A DNA stretch of 64,000 nucleotides. It comes from Capronia americana. Lineage: Eukaryota; Ascomycota; Eurotiomycetes; Chaetothyriales; Herpotrichiellaceae. The stretch lies in NCBI GenBank assembly GCA_016110215.1, contig JADWQD010000012.1, forward strand, positions 1,178,001-1,242,000, written 5' to 3'. Every line of letters begins with the position of its first letter. Position 1 is the first letter of the stretch. Under the pieces are notes generated by a model. The model saw nothing but the letters and a program-made list of their open reading frames with translations. It was not told the origin of the DNA and searched no databases. This document shows positions 1 through 9,935 of the stretch, in pieces. Made by a program: the position numbers and the translations under genes.

Positions 1-32
1 AGCCACCCTAGGATCGTTTCATTGACTTGCAG

Positions 33-409
33 GCAGAAATGGGTACAGCATCCAATATACCCCTTTCCACCCCGCAGACTCGATGCTTGCAAATCTTCAC
101 TGTCTTGTCTATATCGGTATGCCTGATAATCCCCAGTTTCTGGGTGCCCTGCCAGCCCAGGACATCGCCGAAACAATCAACGCCAGCGTTGGCCCGAGTG
201 GGGAGAACAGAGAGTACCTTCTCCATCTTGAACAGGCCCTGGAAGAACTGTGTCCGGACAGTCATGATGAACATATTACGGACCTTGCCCGAAGAGTGCG
301 GGCCCTCACGCCGCCTCTCAGGGCACGCCGTCCACCACTAACACATGACAATACCCTGCGGAAGGTGAAGAGCACCGAAGAACAGGAGGAAATTGAGAAG
401 GAAGGGTGA
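33..409 (+). CDS. ChaC-type gamma-glutamylcyclotransferase, 3' end (partial)
   Basis: This is the last exon of a gene whose start lies outside the window. The exon opens after an acceptor ending at base 32 (ttgacttgcag) and stops at 407-409. The translation carries the C-terminal signature of the ChaC family, the cytosolic enzymes that split glutathione into 5-oxoproline and Cys-Gly: the strand CLVYIGMPDNPQFLG and the conserved GPSGENREYLLHL stretch, followed by the closing helix LARRVRAL. The catalytic glutamate and the nucleotide-like N-terminal loop would be upstream and cannot be checked. The gene is convergent with the RRM gene that follows. Family assignment is firm; whether it is the glutathione-specific form is inference. 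Confidence 0.82.
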
Positions 410-570
410 CTGCCTTTGCGGCAAGGACATTCTGGACTACCTCTGCTGGCTGGAATCAAGACCGTCCGAAGGGCAGCTTTCAACCGGTGCCACCACATCG
501 GCTTTGTTCTTTCACATGACGAAATCGCCGATTATCTTCGAGCACACACTCTTGCCCTGTGAATACTGCT

Positions 571-1235
571 CTATTGTCGATAGGGTCCCTGCTGGCCGTA
601 TGGATTGCTGCCTCCTTGCGGCTGGCCTCCTCCGCCATGTGGCCCGCCGGGTTGTTGATATTGCGCATTGTACTGTCCGTACTGGGTGGGATACGCTCCG
701 CCGCGGCCGGAACCTGTCGCGTTGGGGTTTCGTGCTTGACCTCCAGGCTGCTGATATCCTCCGGGCGGGGGCATTGTGTATCCACCTCTTCCAGCGAAGC
801 CACCGCCTCGACCAGTGCCGCCTTGTCTGTTGTCCTGGGCATGGTCTACTCGGATCAGGCGGCCGTCGAATCTGTTCGAAAGGTCAGCCCCGGCATGTGA
901 TTGAGAGTCCGCTGTTCGCCTCACTCGGTGTTGTTCATCTTCTGGAGTGCTTCATCCGCTTCGGCCTTGGTTGAGAAGCGCACGAAACCAAACCCTCGAC
1001 TTCGGTTCGTATCGCGGTCCTTGACAACGACCTAGCCGACATTAGCCGCCGGGTATGAAAGCCAATGCCACACTCATTACAGCCTCTTCCACTGTGCCAA
1101 ACTGTTGGAAGCCTTCATGTAATGTTTCGTCGGTAGTGTGCCAGGCAAGACCTCTGTGGAGCGACCAAGTCAATTTTTGCCTAGAGTCGCATTTGTAAGG
1201 ACTTCAAGCACATACCCAATGAAGAGCTTTGCCAT
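571..1235 (-). CDS. Glycine-rich RNA-binding protein (single RRM, GRP type)
   Basis: Four exons (1235-1216, 1153-1081, 1031-925, 871-571) join in phase to 166 residues. The product is a small RRM protein of the plant/fungal GRP type, expected to bind single-stranded RNA in nucleus or cytoplasm. RNP2 is seen at the very start (KLFIGGLAW) and RNP1 in exon 3 (RSRGFGFVRF); exon 4 begins FDGRLIRVD, the last beta strand. After residue 90 the chain is a low-complexity Gly/Gln/Tyr tail with GRGG and YGQY units. Introns carry normal GT/AG ends. No unbroken reading frame covers the whole RRM, so it is easily missed. It converges on the ChaC gene with about 160 bases between stops. Confidence 0.9.
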
Positions 1236-2766
1236 CGTGCATTCGACAAGCGCCGTCCAGAAATGCTGACCGTTGCGAAGGACTTTCCGACCCGTCAAAG
1301 TAAGCCCCGGTAGCGGTCTGGGACTCCTAGAGCTCACCGCACAAAGTCACAGATATCGAAGAAGACAATAGGCAGATCTGGGTCGCTATAGGGTTCTCAT
1401 TGGTCGAAAATCTGCAGCCGTTCATGCAATCTATCAATTAGAGCTGGTGCACTTTAGCCCCAATCACCGATGCAATATGGCATCAACCAACGCTTCTTGA
1501 GCCTTTGGCGGCCTGGTTGAACGGTGCAGTGAAAGCGGGTGGGTTCGGCGAGGTGATCAGGTTGGCACAAGTCAAGTTCGGTGCTGTGTCGATTCCACTG
1601 GAAATCCAAAGGGTTACTCCTGCATCGGCTCCGTTGCCAGGAGTATGGTGGCAGGGGACCGTTGAAGACGAGAAACTTGATTCCGCGTGAACGGGGACAC
1701 TGACAGAACAAATGCTCGGTGACGAATGCAGACTACATAACAGCATGCTCGACGCGAAGATGATCTCTTGCAGCGAAGCAGAAGGCTTCCGAATGCAAAC
1801 TCACAGGAGTGGAGCTCAACTGTCCCCTCTGCTGGACCATAGGCTATGGTGGTGATAGGGTGCTGGGGGTCAAGATCGCTGAACACCATGGGGGGTTGTC
1901 TCGACGCTACTTGATACGGTGCTTGGACGCCTTCGCTGCACGGGTACGGTGGGCCTGCCCAACAGGATATCTCCCAGTGCAGCGGCAGCCGTTCGGCAGA
2001 AGTTATCACTGCCACCCTGGTCCTTGAACCGCGATATGGTCACTCGTCACAATGGCATGTCAGCCTTACAGCAAGAAACACTATTTGTTCGACACGTCCT
2101 TGAAACCTTCTCGAAGCAACCAAAGAAGATTGGTCCTGTAGTGGAGTGTAAGAGCCGGGGGAACAGCTACACGTGGGTTCGTTGACACCTAAGTTTGGCA
2201 TTTTCTGTATTCCTCCAGAGGACCCGCTGGGTGACGTTCGAAGAGTCAGCACTGATGGTGTAATAGGGAACAGTTCGGGGAAGGGAGCCCAGCGAGCTTT
2301 GACCGCTGCTTGCATCCGGCAAGGGATGACTGCACAGGAACTGATTGGGCGCGACGGTCGGTGAAGCAAACGAAACGAAGATTTCTCTGTTGCTGGAGTG
2401 TCCCACTGGCAATCGACCTCATGTCCTTATCGGAGCTTTTCACTGGCAAACTCGATCAACGAGCACCCCGCCTCCGGCTTGGTGCTCACAGATGACGACC
2501 GAGGTAAACGGTCTCTGCACCCCGTCGTTGTGCGGAATTTGTGGATGGTCCAACTCCCAACTCGACGGTACAGCGGAGGGGTCAAGAGTGGAAGGAGTGG
2601 ATGCAGGAGGGATTGCACACTGGGTTGATTCGAGATCAGAATTGAAGGTTGATGCAGGCTCCCGCAGCTAGCAGCTCCAATGTTATAGGAGTCTCGGGGT
2701 CTGGTTGGGAGGAGCAGGAAACAGGTGTGGTCCGAAGCTGAATGACTGGCTGTGCGGTTGGGGATC
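1236..2766. other. Interval with no supported gene
   Basis: This 1.5 kb lies upstream of the RRM gene (minus) and of the 2767 gene (plus), so it must contain both promoters. I see only weak exon-like stretches, such as a plus-strand frame from about 1441 to 1690, and none gives a model with consistent splice phases. No repeats or RNA genes were recognised. Confidence 0.4.
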
Positions 2767-3540
2767 ATGTCCTCATCGGTGTGTGAGCCCGGGCGGGGTG
2801 CCAGCGTTTGGTGGTGCAACGCTGGGAGATTCAGTCGATGAAGGGCGCCGCATGCAGCTAAGCTGCAGAGATTCTTTAGCGACCTTCACAACGCCCGCGA
2901 CCAAAGTCAAAATGAGCTGGACGCCGACATTAATTGGGCAAGCGGGGACGAAAGCCTTCGTCGCAGGCGCTTCTTGGCTGCTCTCTACGAAACATGCCAC
3001 AGCGAGCGCACCGCCGCACTAAGAGCAACCACGACGCCACAGGGTCAGCCTCCCTCCGCGGTGGATGTTGTATCGACCTCGTGCGGATGCGCACGGTGCT
3101 GGCGCGCCTGGGTTTTAGGTTCAGGTCATGTTGGAAAGCCTTGCTGATACCCAAAGAAGCACAAAACACGAGGAAAGACATGACTTCGGTATCTTGCGGA
3201 TTTCATTGCTGCTTTTGGCGGCGCCCATCAACGACCGCCGATTACTTGAGCAGAACTATTCCGGGACATTATTCTCCCCTTGAACAGCCGCTTCTCACGC
3301 TTCGAGGCGGCCGTCGAGCTGACATCGGGAGTCCTCGCAGTGGACCGCGAGCGCGCAGGTTCCCCTGAGTCGCCGGTCATCGCGACGTCTGTAGTGCCAA
3401 CAGGGCCAGCCGAGCCATGCTCCCATCTCCGAGTGCCTATGCGTGTGCATGAACAAATGCAAGATCAGAGGTTATCGCATGTAAGCTTGACGGGGGGCCC
3501 TGCAGCGACGATCTGCAGTCAGCCCTACGACCACCTGTGA
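2767..3540 (+). CDS. Unannotated four-exon gene, function unknown
   Basis: I do not recognise the family. Exons 2767-2782, 2858-3069, 3119-3188 and 3254-3540 join in phase to 194 residues. The ATG is followed by a 16-nt micro-exon and a gtgagc donor; intron acceptors are tgcag, ttttag and gagcag. The predicted protein starts MSSSVSKLQRFFSDLHN, continues with charged helices (SLRRRRFLAALYETCHSER; RHDFELFRDIILPLNSRF) and ends in a less ordered tail. No membrane segment or signal peptide is seen. Support comes from three successive introns that each restore the frame and from helix-like composition across the joins. The last exon could carry a further intron. Because no frame is long, a simple ORF scan would call this region empty. 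Confidence 0.5.
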
Positions 3541-3870
3541 TCCACAGTCTGCCTCCTTTTCGCCCCAGCCTTTCCCCCCCCCTCCCCCCACGAAGCCAAC
3601 GGCCGGAGAGACTTCAGACGGAGTCTCTGCTCAGTTGTCCAGACGTGCGTCCGATATCGATTTGCATTCTTTCCTCCCAAGGGTGGCAGCTTCCCTCAGG
3701 GAGCGCCCAGCATGCACCTGTCGCACCTTCCCGACGACGGCCCGCTACTCACCTTCCCGTCAAATTTCGGTCACTCGAACTTCCGGTCTCTGGTGGCTGC
3801 ACAATCACTGTTTCATCCATGCCTGGGTAATTCCCCCAGTGAAAAATGACTGTCCAGCCCATAATTACAG

Positions 3871-5473
3871 ATGTCTACTTCGCAAGGTCCGGCGTCTGAG
3901 TTCATGCAAAGGTGGTTGTCAAATGTGGAACAGGACTCAACAGGCCCAAGATCACCCGGTCTAGAACATGGAGGAACGGATGAACGTGAGAACACGCAAA
4001 GGGGTAGGTACACTGCTACCTTATTTTCGTTACGCCGACTTTACTAACTTTGCAACAGTGAAAACTCAAGCTCGCCACGCGGACTCGGGTCCTACAAGCC
4101 CGAAACAAACGTCAAGATCGCACAAAGACACCTTCGAGGATCCGAGCCAAAAATATGCTAGACGACCGAGGCACCGGACTAGAGAGGATAGGTACGAATA
4201 TAAGGATGTGTCGGAGAAGCGTCCAAAGACGCGATTATCGAGGACCCTCATCAAGACAAACCCTGCCGCCACCTTGACTAGAGACTTCCAGGCGCCAAAC
4301 GTGGCCGTCCAGAGATTGACCCTAAAGTGCACTGGACCTGGATTCTTACTCAAAGGAAAGTCATCCGGTAAAGCGGAACGAAGGGGTTTGCCAGACCTCA
4401 CCTTCTCAGAAATGACCTTTCTGAAGCGAAAGAGAGGGAGCGCAAATACGAAAATAAGAGAATCACAGCCGAAGCAGAAACACCGCCAGTCACCAATCCA
4501 AGAAATATCGGCTTTCTTCTCTCGGCCAGACGACCAGCAACATAAAGCGACGTCCCCTCCGAAGCCATCCGCAGTTGGATCGTACGTCTCCTGGTCTATG
4601 TCCTCGCCACGGAGTCGTCCAGTACCGATAGGGCAGCGGTCGAGTTTGGTTGTACAATCCCTCGAACGTGGGGACTGGCCCAAGGATGTGGGTGATGATC
4701 TGGAACCTCACGCGTCCACCTGTCCGAATAGCCCTCCTATCGACCGCTTTCTCCGCGACATGACGATTGACGCGCTGTTGTGCGGGGTCGACACATATGC
4801 ACGCCGGGAGAAAAGGTATTACTCATTGGAGGATCTGAAGATGCTGGCTGAGGACACCACTATCGAGACTCCGCCCAACCAGAAGGCTCTGTACGGGTTT
4901 AACATGATGCGAAATACCAATAGTTTTACACGTCCCACCCATCATTCAGACGAACCCGAAGAGACGAACTCGGTCCGTCGTGCCAGTGAGCTCTCAACCC
5001 ATTCCCACGAGCGCCGTGTCGGACATGATACCGAATGTTTGCAGCCTGGGCCTTCGTTGCCGAAAGATCACTCTGTCGTTGGCCCTTCCGGGCAGTGGAG
5101 TGAAGTGATGGGAGCTCTCGCACCATCGTCCAGTGATATGGATGACTTCGACAGGGACCTGTGGCGACACTGGGTAGGCGGATCTGCTTGCTTGGAAAAG
5201 GACGTTGTGGTCGACGAAGACATCTCCTCGCATCATTTCGGCTTCGAAAGACCTTCTGCTCGTGGTTGGAGCAACTACTGGTCCCATCCGACGCCGGCCA
5301 AGGTCGAAGATCGACAGGTGGCGTACGACTCAATTGAAACAGCTCAGCTGCACGAGGCAGCGAGTGACGGTTGCATCCCTAGGCGTCACCCTCGATTTCT
5401 TCGAGGACCCCGTCATGTGGTTGAAGATCCAGTAGTTGGATTCTCGGGATTCACTCGGGCACAGATTCTATAA
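3871..5473 (+). CDS. Hypothetical disordered fungal protein (515 aa)
   Basis: Two exons, 3871-4003 and 4059-5473, separated by a textbook intron (gtaggt, branch actaac, acceptor caacag). Splicing moves the start from the ATG at 3968, which lies in another frame, to the ATG at 3871 and gives an N-terminus beginning MSTSQGPASEFMQRWLSN. The protein is rich in Ser, Arg, Lys and Pro, with basic stretches (KRKRG, KQKHR) and short conserved-looking islands such as ISAFFSRPDD and SYVSWS. I know no function; nuclear localisation is only suggested by the basic runs. An upstream exon cannot be excluded, since the ATG directly follows attacag. Confidence 0.72.
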
Positions 5474-6018
5474 CCATGCGGTACTTTCGGCATTGTAATG
5501 GACAGATACTCCGTACGCGCCAGGATTTTGGATAGGGCAAAAGGGTCAATGTCATATAGCTGGTACGACGCCAGTGCACGACTTTTTCCCCGCCAGTTCC
5601 GCATTCTGCATAGGTGATGCCGAGTCTCGGGTCAGATGGTGCTGCTTGACGCCGGCCGACCTGTATCGATCAGAAATCAGCAAGAGACCGTTTGGACTCC
5701 TCACTCCTCCTGAGCACGCGTACGCCTTCGGCCGCGGAGACCGCATTGTTAAGCAGACACCATAATTCGAGGTGGCGTTAGGTAATGTGAGTAATCGCGT
5801 CCTGATCAGGAAGTTTTCTGCCATTCTGTGGGGTAATAAGGCGCCAACACCTCGACCGGATGATTATCTATCTCCACGGGTTTTCTGACAATAGCATCAA
5901 AGTCAACAATTACTAATTGACGCCTGCTATCCAGGATATCTCAGCAGAGCTCATTCGAGCATACCTCCTGCTTGAGTCCTTTGGCCCACTGACGCCAGCG
6001 ACCGAACGGTGGTGAGCG
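5474..6018. other. Interval with one orphan exon-like stretch
   Basis: Between the hypothetical gene and the formamidase. Positions 5935-6012 follow a strong branch/acceptor (attactaatt...tatccag) and encode ISAELIRAYLLLESFG and more, then meet an in-frame TGA at 6013-6015, two codons before the ATG at 6019. A second coding-like frame lies at 5574-5765. No complete gene could be assembled. Confidence 0.35.
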
Positions 6019-7351
6019 ATGAAGAAAGTTTTCAAGTACCTCCAGGACCAAGGTATGCCACTCTGTGTGCTTGTAATTTGGCGTCCCAAAGGCTGTCAAT
6101 CCCCGCGAGAGAGCATGTTGTGAACGCTGTAACTGAACGCACCCCCCAGCACTGGAAGCTTCACAGCAAAAATACTCCGGCTCCTCATACCTCGCCCCGA
6201 CCACGAAAGAGCCTCAACAGCAGGTCCGGCACCATGGGCCTTCTCACTATAAAGACCAACACAACTCGCATCATCAGTCGCGATCTGAATACCCTAGCTC
6301 GGCAGCACACAGCTTTCCAGTACACACCGCTACGGGCACTTCGCCCCCTGCAGCCAGCGGGCAGCGGGATATCTCTCGGCCACAGACACCGGACAAGATC
6401 CTCCGTGGCATCACCCGTCATCAATACGCCCAGGACAACATCCTCCAATCATATGAACTGTATATTCCCGAACTCGACCACAAGCACTTAGCCGATGCGA
6501 AGGGGCACAAGTATTGGGTGATCTTTATCCACGGGGGCTATTTCCGGGACCCAAGCGTGACTTCTTCATCGTTTCATCCCGCGCTGGGGATCCTTGCGTC
6601 GGACAGCAACCACCACCACATCTTGAAGAATAAAGGACACGGGTCGCGCCTAAGCGACATCACACCTTACATCGCGGCTTACGCCACGGTCAACTACAGG
6701 CTCTCACCACATCCTGGGAAGGCGCCCCAGGACCCGCGGACGACACCGGCATACGAGCTCCGGAACGCCAAATGGCCAGAACATATCCACGACGTGCTGG
6801 CCGCGATCGCGCACATGCAGAGCAAGTACGGCTTCGGGGAGAGATATCTCTTGGTAGGCCACAGCGTCGGCGCGACGATGGGTTTGCTGAGCGCGCTCGC
6901 TGCGCAGAAGGCACCATTCTCCACGACTTCCGGTCTCGACATGCCTCCGATTGTGCCGCCCATGGCGATTCTCGGCGTTTCGGGCATTTATGATTTCCCG
7001 TTGATCCATGAGTCGGTCCCTGACTATGTGGGGCTGACGAGGAATGCAATTCACAACGAGGCAGACGTTGCGCTGGCGAGCCCGGCGAAGTACACGGCAA
7101 AGGACTACGTCGAGATATGGACGGCCGCGGGGAAGAAGAAGAGGGCGCTCGTCATTGCACACTCGAGAGATGACGGCTGGGTCGACTGGAAGCAAGTCGA
7201 GGCCATGGAGAATGCACTGAAGGGTCAGTCGGCCGTTGACGTTAGCGTGAGCGAGATGAAGGGACAGCATAATGAGATCTGGGAGAAGGGGACGGAGCTG
7301 GCAAGGGTCGTTGTGGAGGCTGTCGGTGTGATGAGAGGATTGGAAGCATGA
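6019..7351 (+). CDS. BNA7: Kynurenine formamidase-like alpha/beta hydrolase
   Basis: Hydrolyses N-formylkynurenine to kynurenine, the second step from tryptophan toward NAD+ (family knowledge). The model has exons 6019-6052 and 6150-7351, 411 residues. Hydrolase features: oxyanion motif HGGYFRDP from residue 139, nucleophile Ser250 in GHSVGAT, acidic residue Asp352 or Asp353 in HSRDDGW, and His385 in GQHNEIW, in the right order. The hydrolase domain is continuous from about residue 110; the first 110 residues are Gln/His/Ser-rich and unlike the family. The 5' end is uncertain: exon 1 is short, and coding-like sequence precedes it across a TGA. The sirtuin gene follows 276 bases downstream on the same strand. 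Confidence 0.75.
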
Positions 7352-7627
7352 TTCTGCGCAGGCAGACCGATTGCAGGCTTTTCCCGTCGAAGATACCATT
7401 GTGCGCCGGATTTCGAATGTAAGATACGTATGGGGTTCAGCAAGTCTGAAGCGTTCAAGGACCGCAATAAGAGTTATTAGTAATGTGCCATCATTCAGAG
7501 GAAGCGTGGAATAGTTACTCGTACAGTACTGCCAGCCTTGCGGCAAAGTGCGTACAGCCTCGTCACAAACGGCCGGCCGGCCGGAAGATCGTCGGATGAG
7601 AAAATGGAATCGATGACATCGAGATAA

Positions 7628-8980
7628 ATGAAAGCATTTCTGGCGTTTCTAGGCTTTCGCTTCTCCCTCCGTTCTGAGTGCAACTCGCCTTGTTTACCGA
7701 CATCCTTCCGTCACTCCCCTGGCATCTTCTGCTTGCGTATGAGCCATGCTGCCCGTGTGTCGAAACCGCTTATGCGGATCCCGTTTACGGGCCCTCTTCC
7801 ACCCCCCTTGATCATCCCGCCCTCCGCAGTCACGAAGCAGGGCGCAGTTAGTGCCTTGACACATTTTCTGAAAGCTCCAACCGCGACGGCTGCAGCACTA
7901 CCCGGACATGCGCAGGAGGCCAAGAACAAGACTGTGCTGCTCACGGGGGCCGGCATCAGCGTTGCCTCGGGGCTCGCCGACTATCGAGGCGTCAATGGCA
8001 CATATACCCAGAACAAATCATACCGCCCGATCTACTACCACGAGTTCATCTCCAGCCACGAGTCCCGCAAGCGATACTGGGCGCGTTCCTTCCTCGGGTG
8101 GAGGGGCTTGCACCGCTCGAAACCCAATGCCGCGCATTTCGCCATCCGTGACCTGGGGACACTGGGTCTGGTGGACAACGTGGTGACGCAGAACGTGGAC
8201 TCCTTTCACAGCCTTGCCCACCCGAATCTAAAGACGGTGGAATTGCACGGGTTCTTGAGAGCGTTGGTTTGCTTGAGCTGCAGAAGGCTCATGGATCGCG
8301 ATGTCTTTCAGACGCGGTTGGCCGAGTTGAACCCTGCTTGGGCCGACTTCCTGCAGCAGCTACTTGACTCGGGTGCTCTGGATACCGAAAATCCCATTGA
8401 AAGAAGGAAGCTGGGTCTCAGGACAAATCCAGATGGCGATGCGGACGTACCTGGCGCGCCATACTATACCTTCCGATACCCTGCTTGTCCGCACTGTCTG
8501 CGGCGTCCGCCCATACTCAAGGATGGCAGTAAAGGGCATGTCGACGTCGATGCGGATGGGGCTTGGACACCGCCGCCTGCGGCGTCAGCTCCGGCAGATG
8601 GGGTCGGCATACTCAAGCCCAATGTCATCATGTTTGGCGAGTCCATACCGGCTGACGTGAAAACTGCGGCAGAAGAAGCAGTTGACTCGGCGGCGAAGAT
8701 CTTGGTCGTGGGAAGCTCCCTGGCGACGTACTCGGCTTGGAGACTGGTGAAACGGGCCCACGAACAGGGCATGGGCATAGGCATTCTAAATATGGGCGGT
8801 GTCCGGAAAGAGGAGGTTTTCTTCGGTGAGCTGCTCCCTCACCGCCATCACCGCTCGGGCGACGGGGAAGCGCACGAACAATGGGAAGCGCTGCGGAGGG
8901 AGCTTGTACGTGCGAGTCTACCTGCTGAGGAAATTCTGCCACAGGTCGTCGATGCCATTCGCGCCTCTAGCTCAATGTGA
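7628..8980 (+). CDS. Sirtuin, class II (SIRT4-like) NAD-dependent deacylase
   Basis: An intronless 450-residue sirtuin that uses NAD+ to remove acyl groups from lysines. NAD-binding GAGIS lies at 107-111, TQNVDS at 187-192, the catalytic His at 207 (ELHGF) and GSSL at 362-365. Zinc ligands are Cys215/Cys218 (CLSC) and Cys287/Cys290 (CPHC). The two Cys pairs are 69 residues apart, much wider than usual, because of an insertion. The N-terminus is rich in Arg and hydroxylated residues with little acid, consistent with a mitochondrial presequence; starts at Met38 or Met49 are also possible. It stands just downstream of the formamidase. Confidence 0.88.
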   Translation: MKAFLAFLGFRFSLRSECNSPCLPTSFRHSPGIFCLRMSHAARVSKPLMRIPFTGPLPPPLIIPPSAVTKQGAVSALTHFLKAPTATAAALPGHAQEAKNKTVLLTGAGISVASGLADYRGVNGTYTQNKSYRPIYYHEFISSHESRKRYWARSFLGWRGLHRSKPNAAHFAIRDLGTLGLVDNVVTQNVDSFHSLAHPNLKTVELHGFLRALVCLSCRRLMDRDVFQTRLAELNPAWADFLQQLLDSGALDTENPIERRKLGLRTNPDGDADVPGAPYYTFRYPACPHCLRRPPILKDGSKGHVDVDADGAWTPPPAASAPADGVGILKPNVIMFGESIPADVKTAAEEAVDSAAKILVVGSSLATYSAWRLVKRAHEQGMGIGILNMGGVRKEEVFFGELLPHRHHRSGDGEAHEQWEALRRELVRASLPAEEILPQVVDAIRASSSM

Positions 8981-9935
8981 TGTGGAACGGCCAGTTTCCC
9001 TACTCGTAGGTGCAATGTTTGCAGGCCCTCAATTCTACGGCTACAAGCCAAGGTCTGCTGGACCGATGTACTGGATACAGATGCACAGATTTATCTACTT
9101 GTAGACGTCCAAGGTCGCTGTGGCAGTTCCAATCTTGTCCAGCTGCGTCTGCGCACATTCGTAAACAAGCACGCCCAAACGTCGTAATCGGCTTCAGCAA
9201 GTTTCGCTCTCCATATCAAGCATTCAAGCACCAGACCGTCAAGCTTGAACGACCTTCGTACTGATCGTCGCCGACTTTGACAGCGCATTCGCCAGCAAGG
9301 CGTGCAGCCAAGAGCATCGTATCAGCCACCGACATCATCGCGATCTGCCTCCATCCCGTTTCCTGCATTCCTCCATCCACTCAACATGGCGATATCACAC
9401 GGGAAAATCAGATCGCCGCTTATGGACTCGTATTCGTGCCCGGACGCAGCTCCAACCACGATGCTGAACACTCGAGCTTTCGACCACGGCCGCCACATCT
9501 TCCGGCTCTTTCTACTTCCCTTCGCTCCACTTCGACGGCAAGCGATCCCTGGTGTCGACCCGCCCCCAGCTTTTGGCTTCCCTTGGCTCGTCCACTAGGC
9601 TTTGTTCCAAGCTTGCTTGAGTGGTGCCCGCGTGCTCAGCATCAAGGGCGAGTGAAGTCATACCCTTGCGAGGGGGTCGTGACAGACCATTAGAGTGCCC
9701 TGCTCGGGACTGTGTAATCGAGCGGTATATCTTTGCACGCGTAGTGCGTACATGGTAGAGAGTGCACAATATAGCCTGCTTCGCTACCCCCCCCGCAGGA
9801 TCAGGTTTGTGTGTCGGTTCAGTGCGTCTGTCGCTTTGGTGGCACTTGACCGTCTGCCGTACCATCTCTATCTTCCCATCTTTGTTACTGCCCCCGTTGC
9901 CTTCCTGTCCTATCCGTTTCTTCAGACCAGCCAGA
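8981..9935. other. Intergenic, sirtuin to MFS transporter
   Basis: About 950 bases between two plus-strand genes. The right-hand end is pyrimidine-rich (ctatcttcccatctttgtt) as in fungal 5' leaders. The frames present look non-coding; no RNA gene or repeat seen. Confidence 0.5.

Noticed and set aside
1505..1690. Plus-strand frame with AAWLNGAVKAGGFGEVIRL
   Set aside because: Protein-like in part, but no start or splice partner could be found; listed only as weak.
6704..7546. Long minus-strand frame opposite the formamidase
   Set aside because: A shadow of the GC-rich coding strand; it shows no motif.
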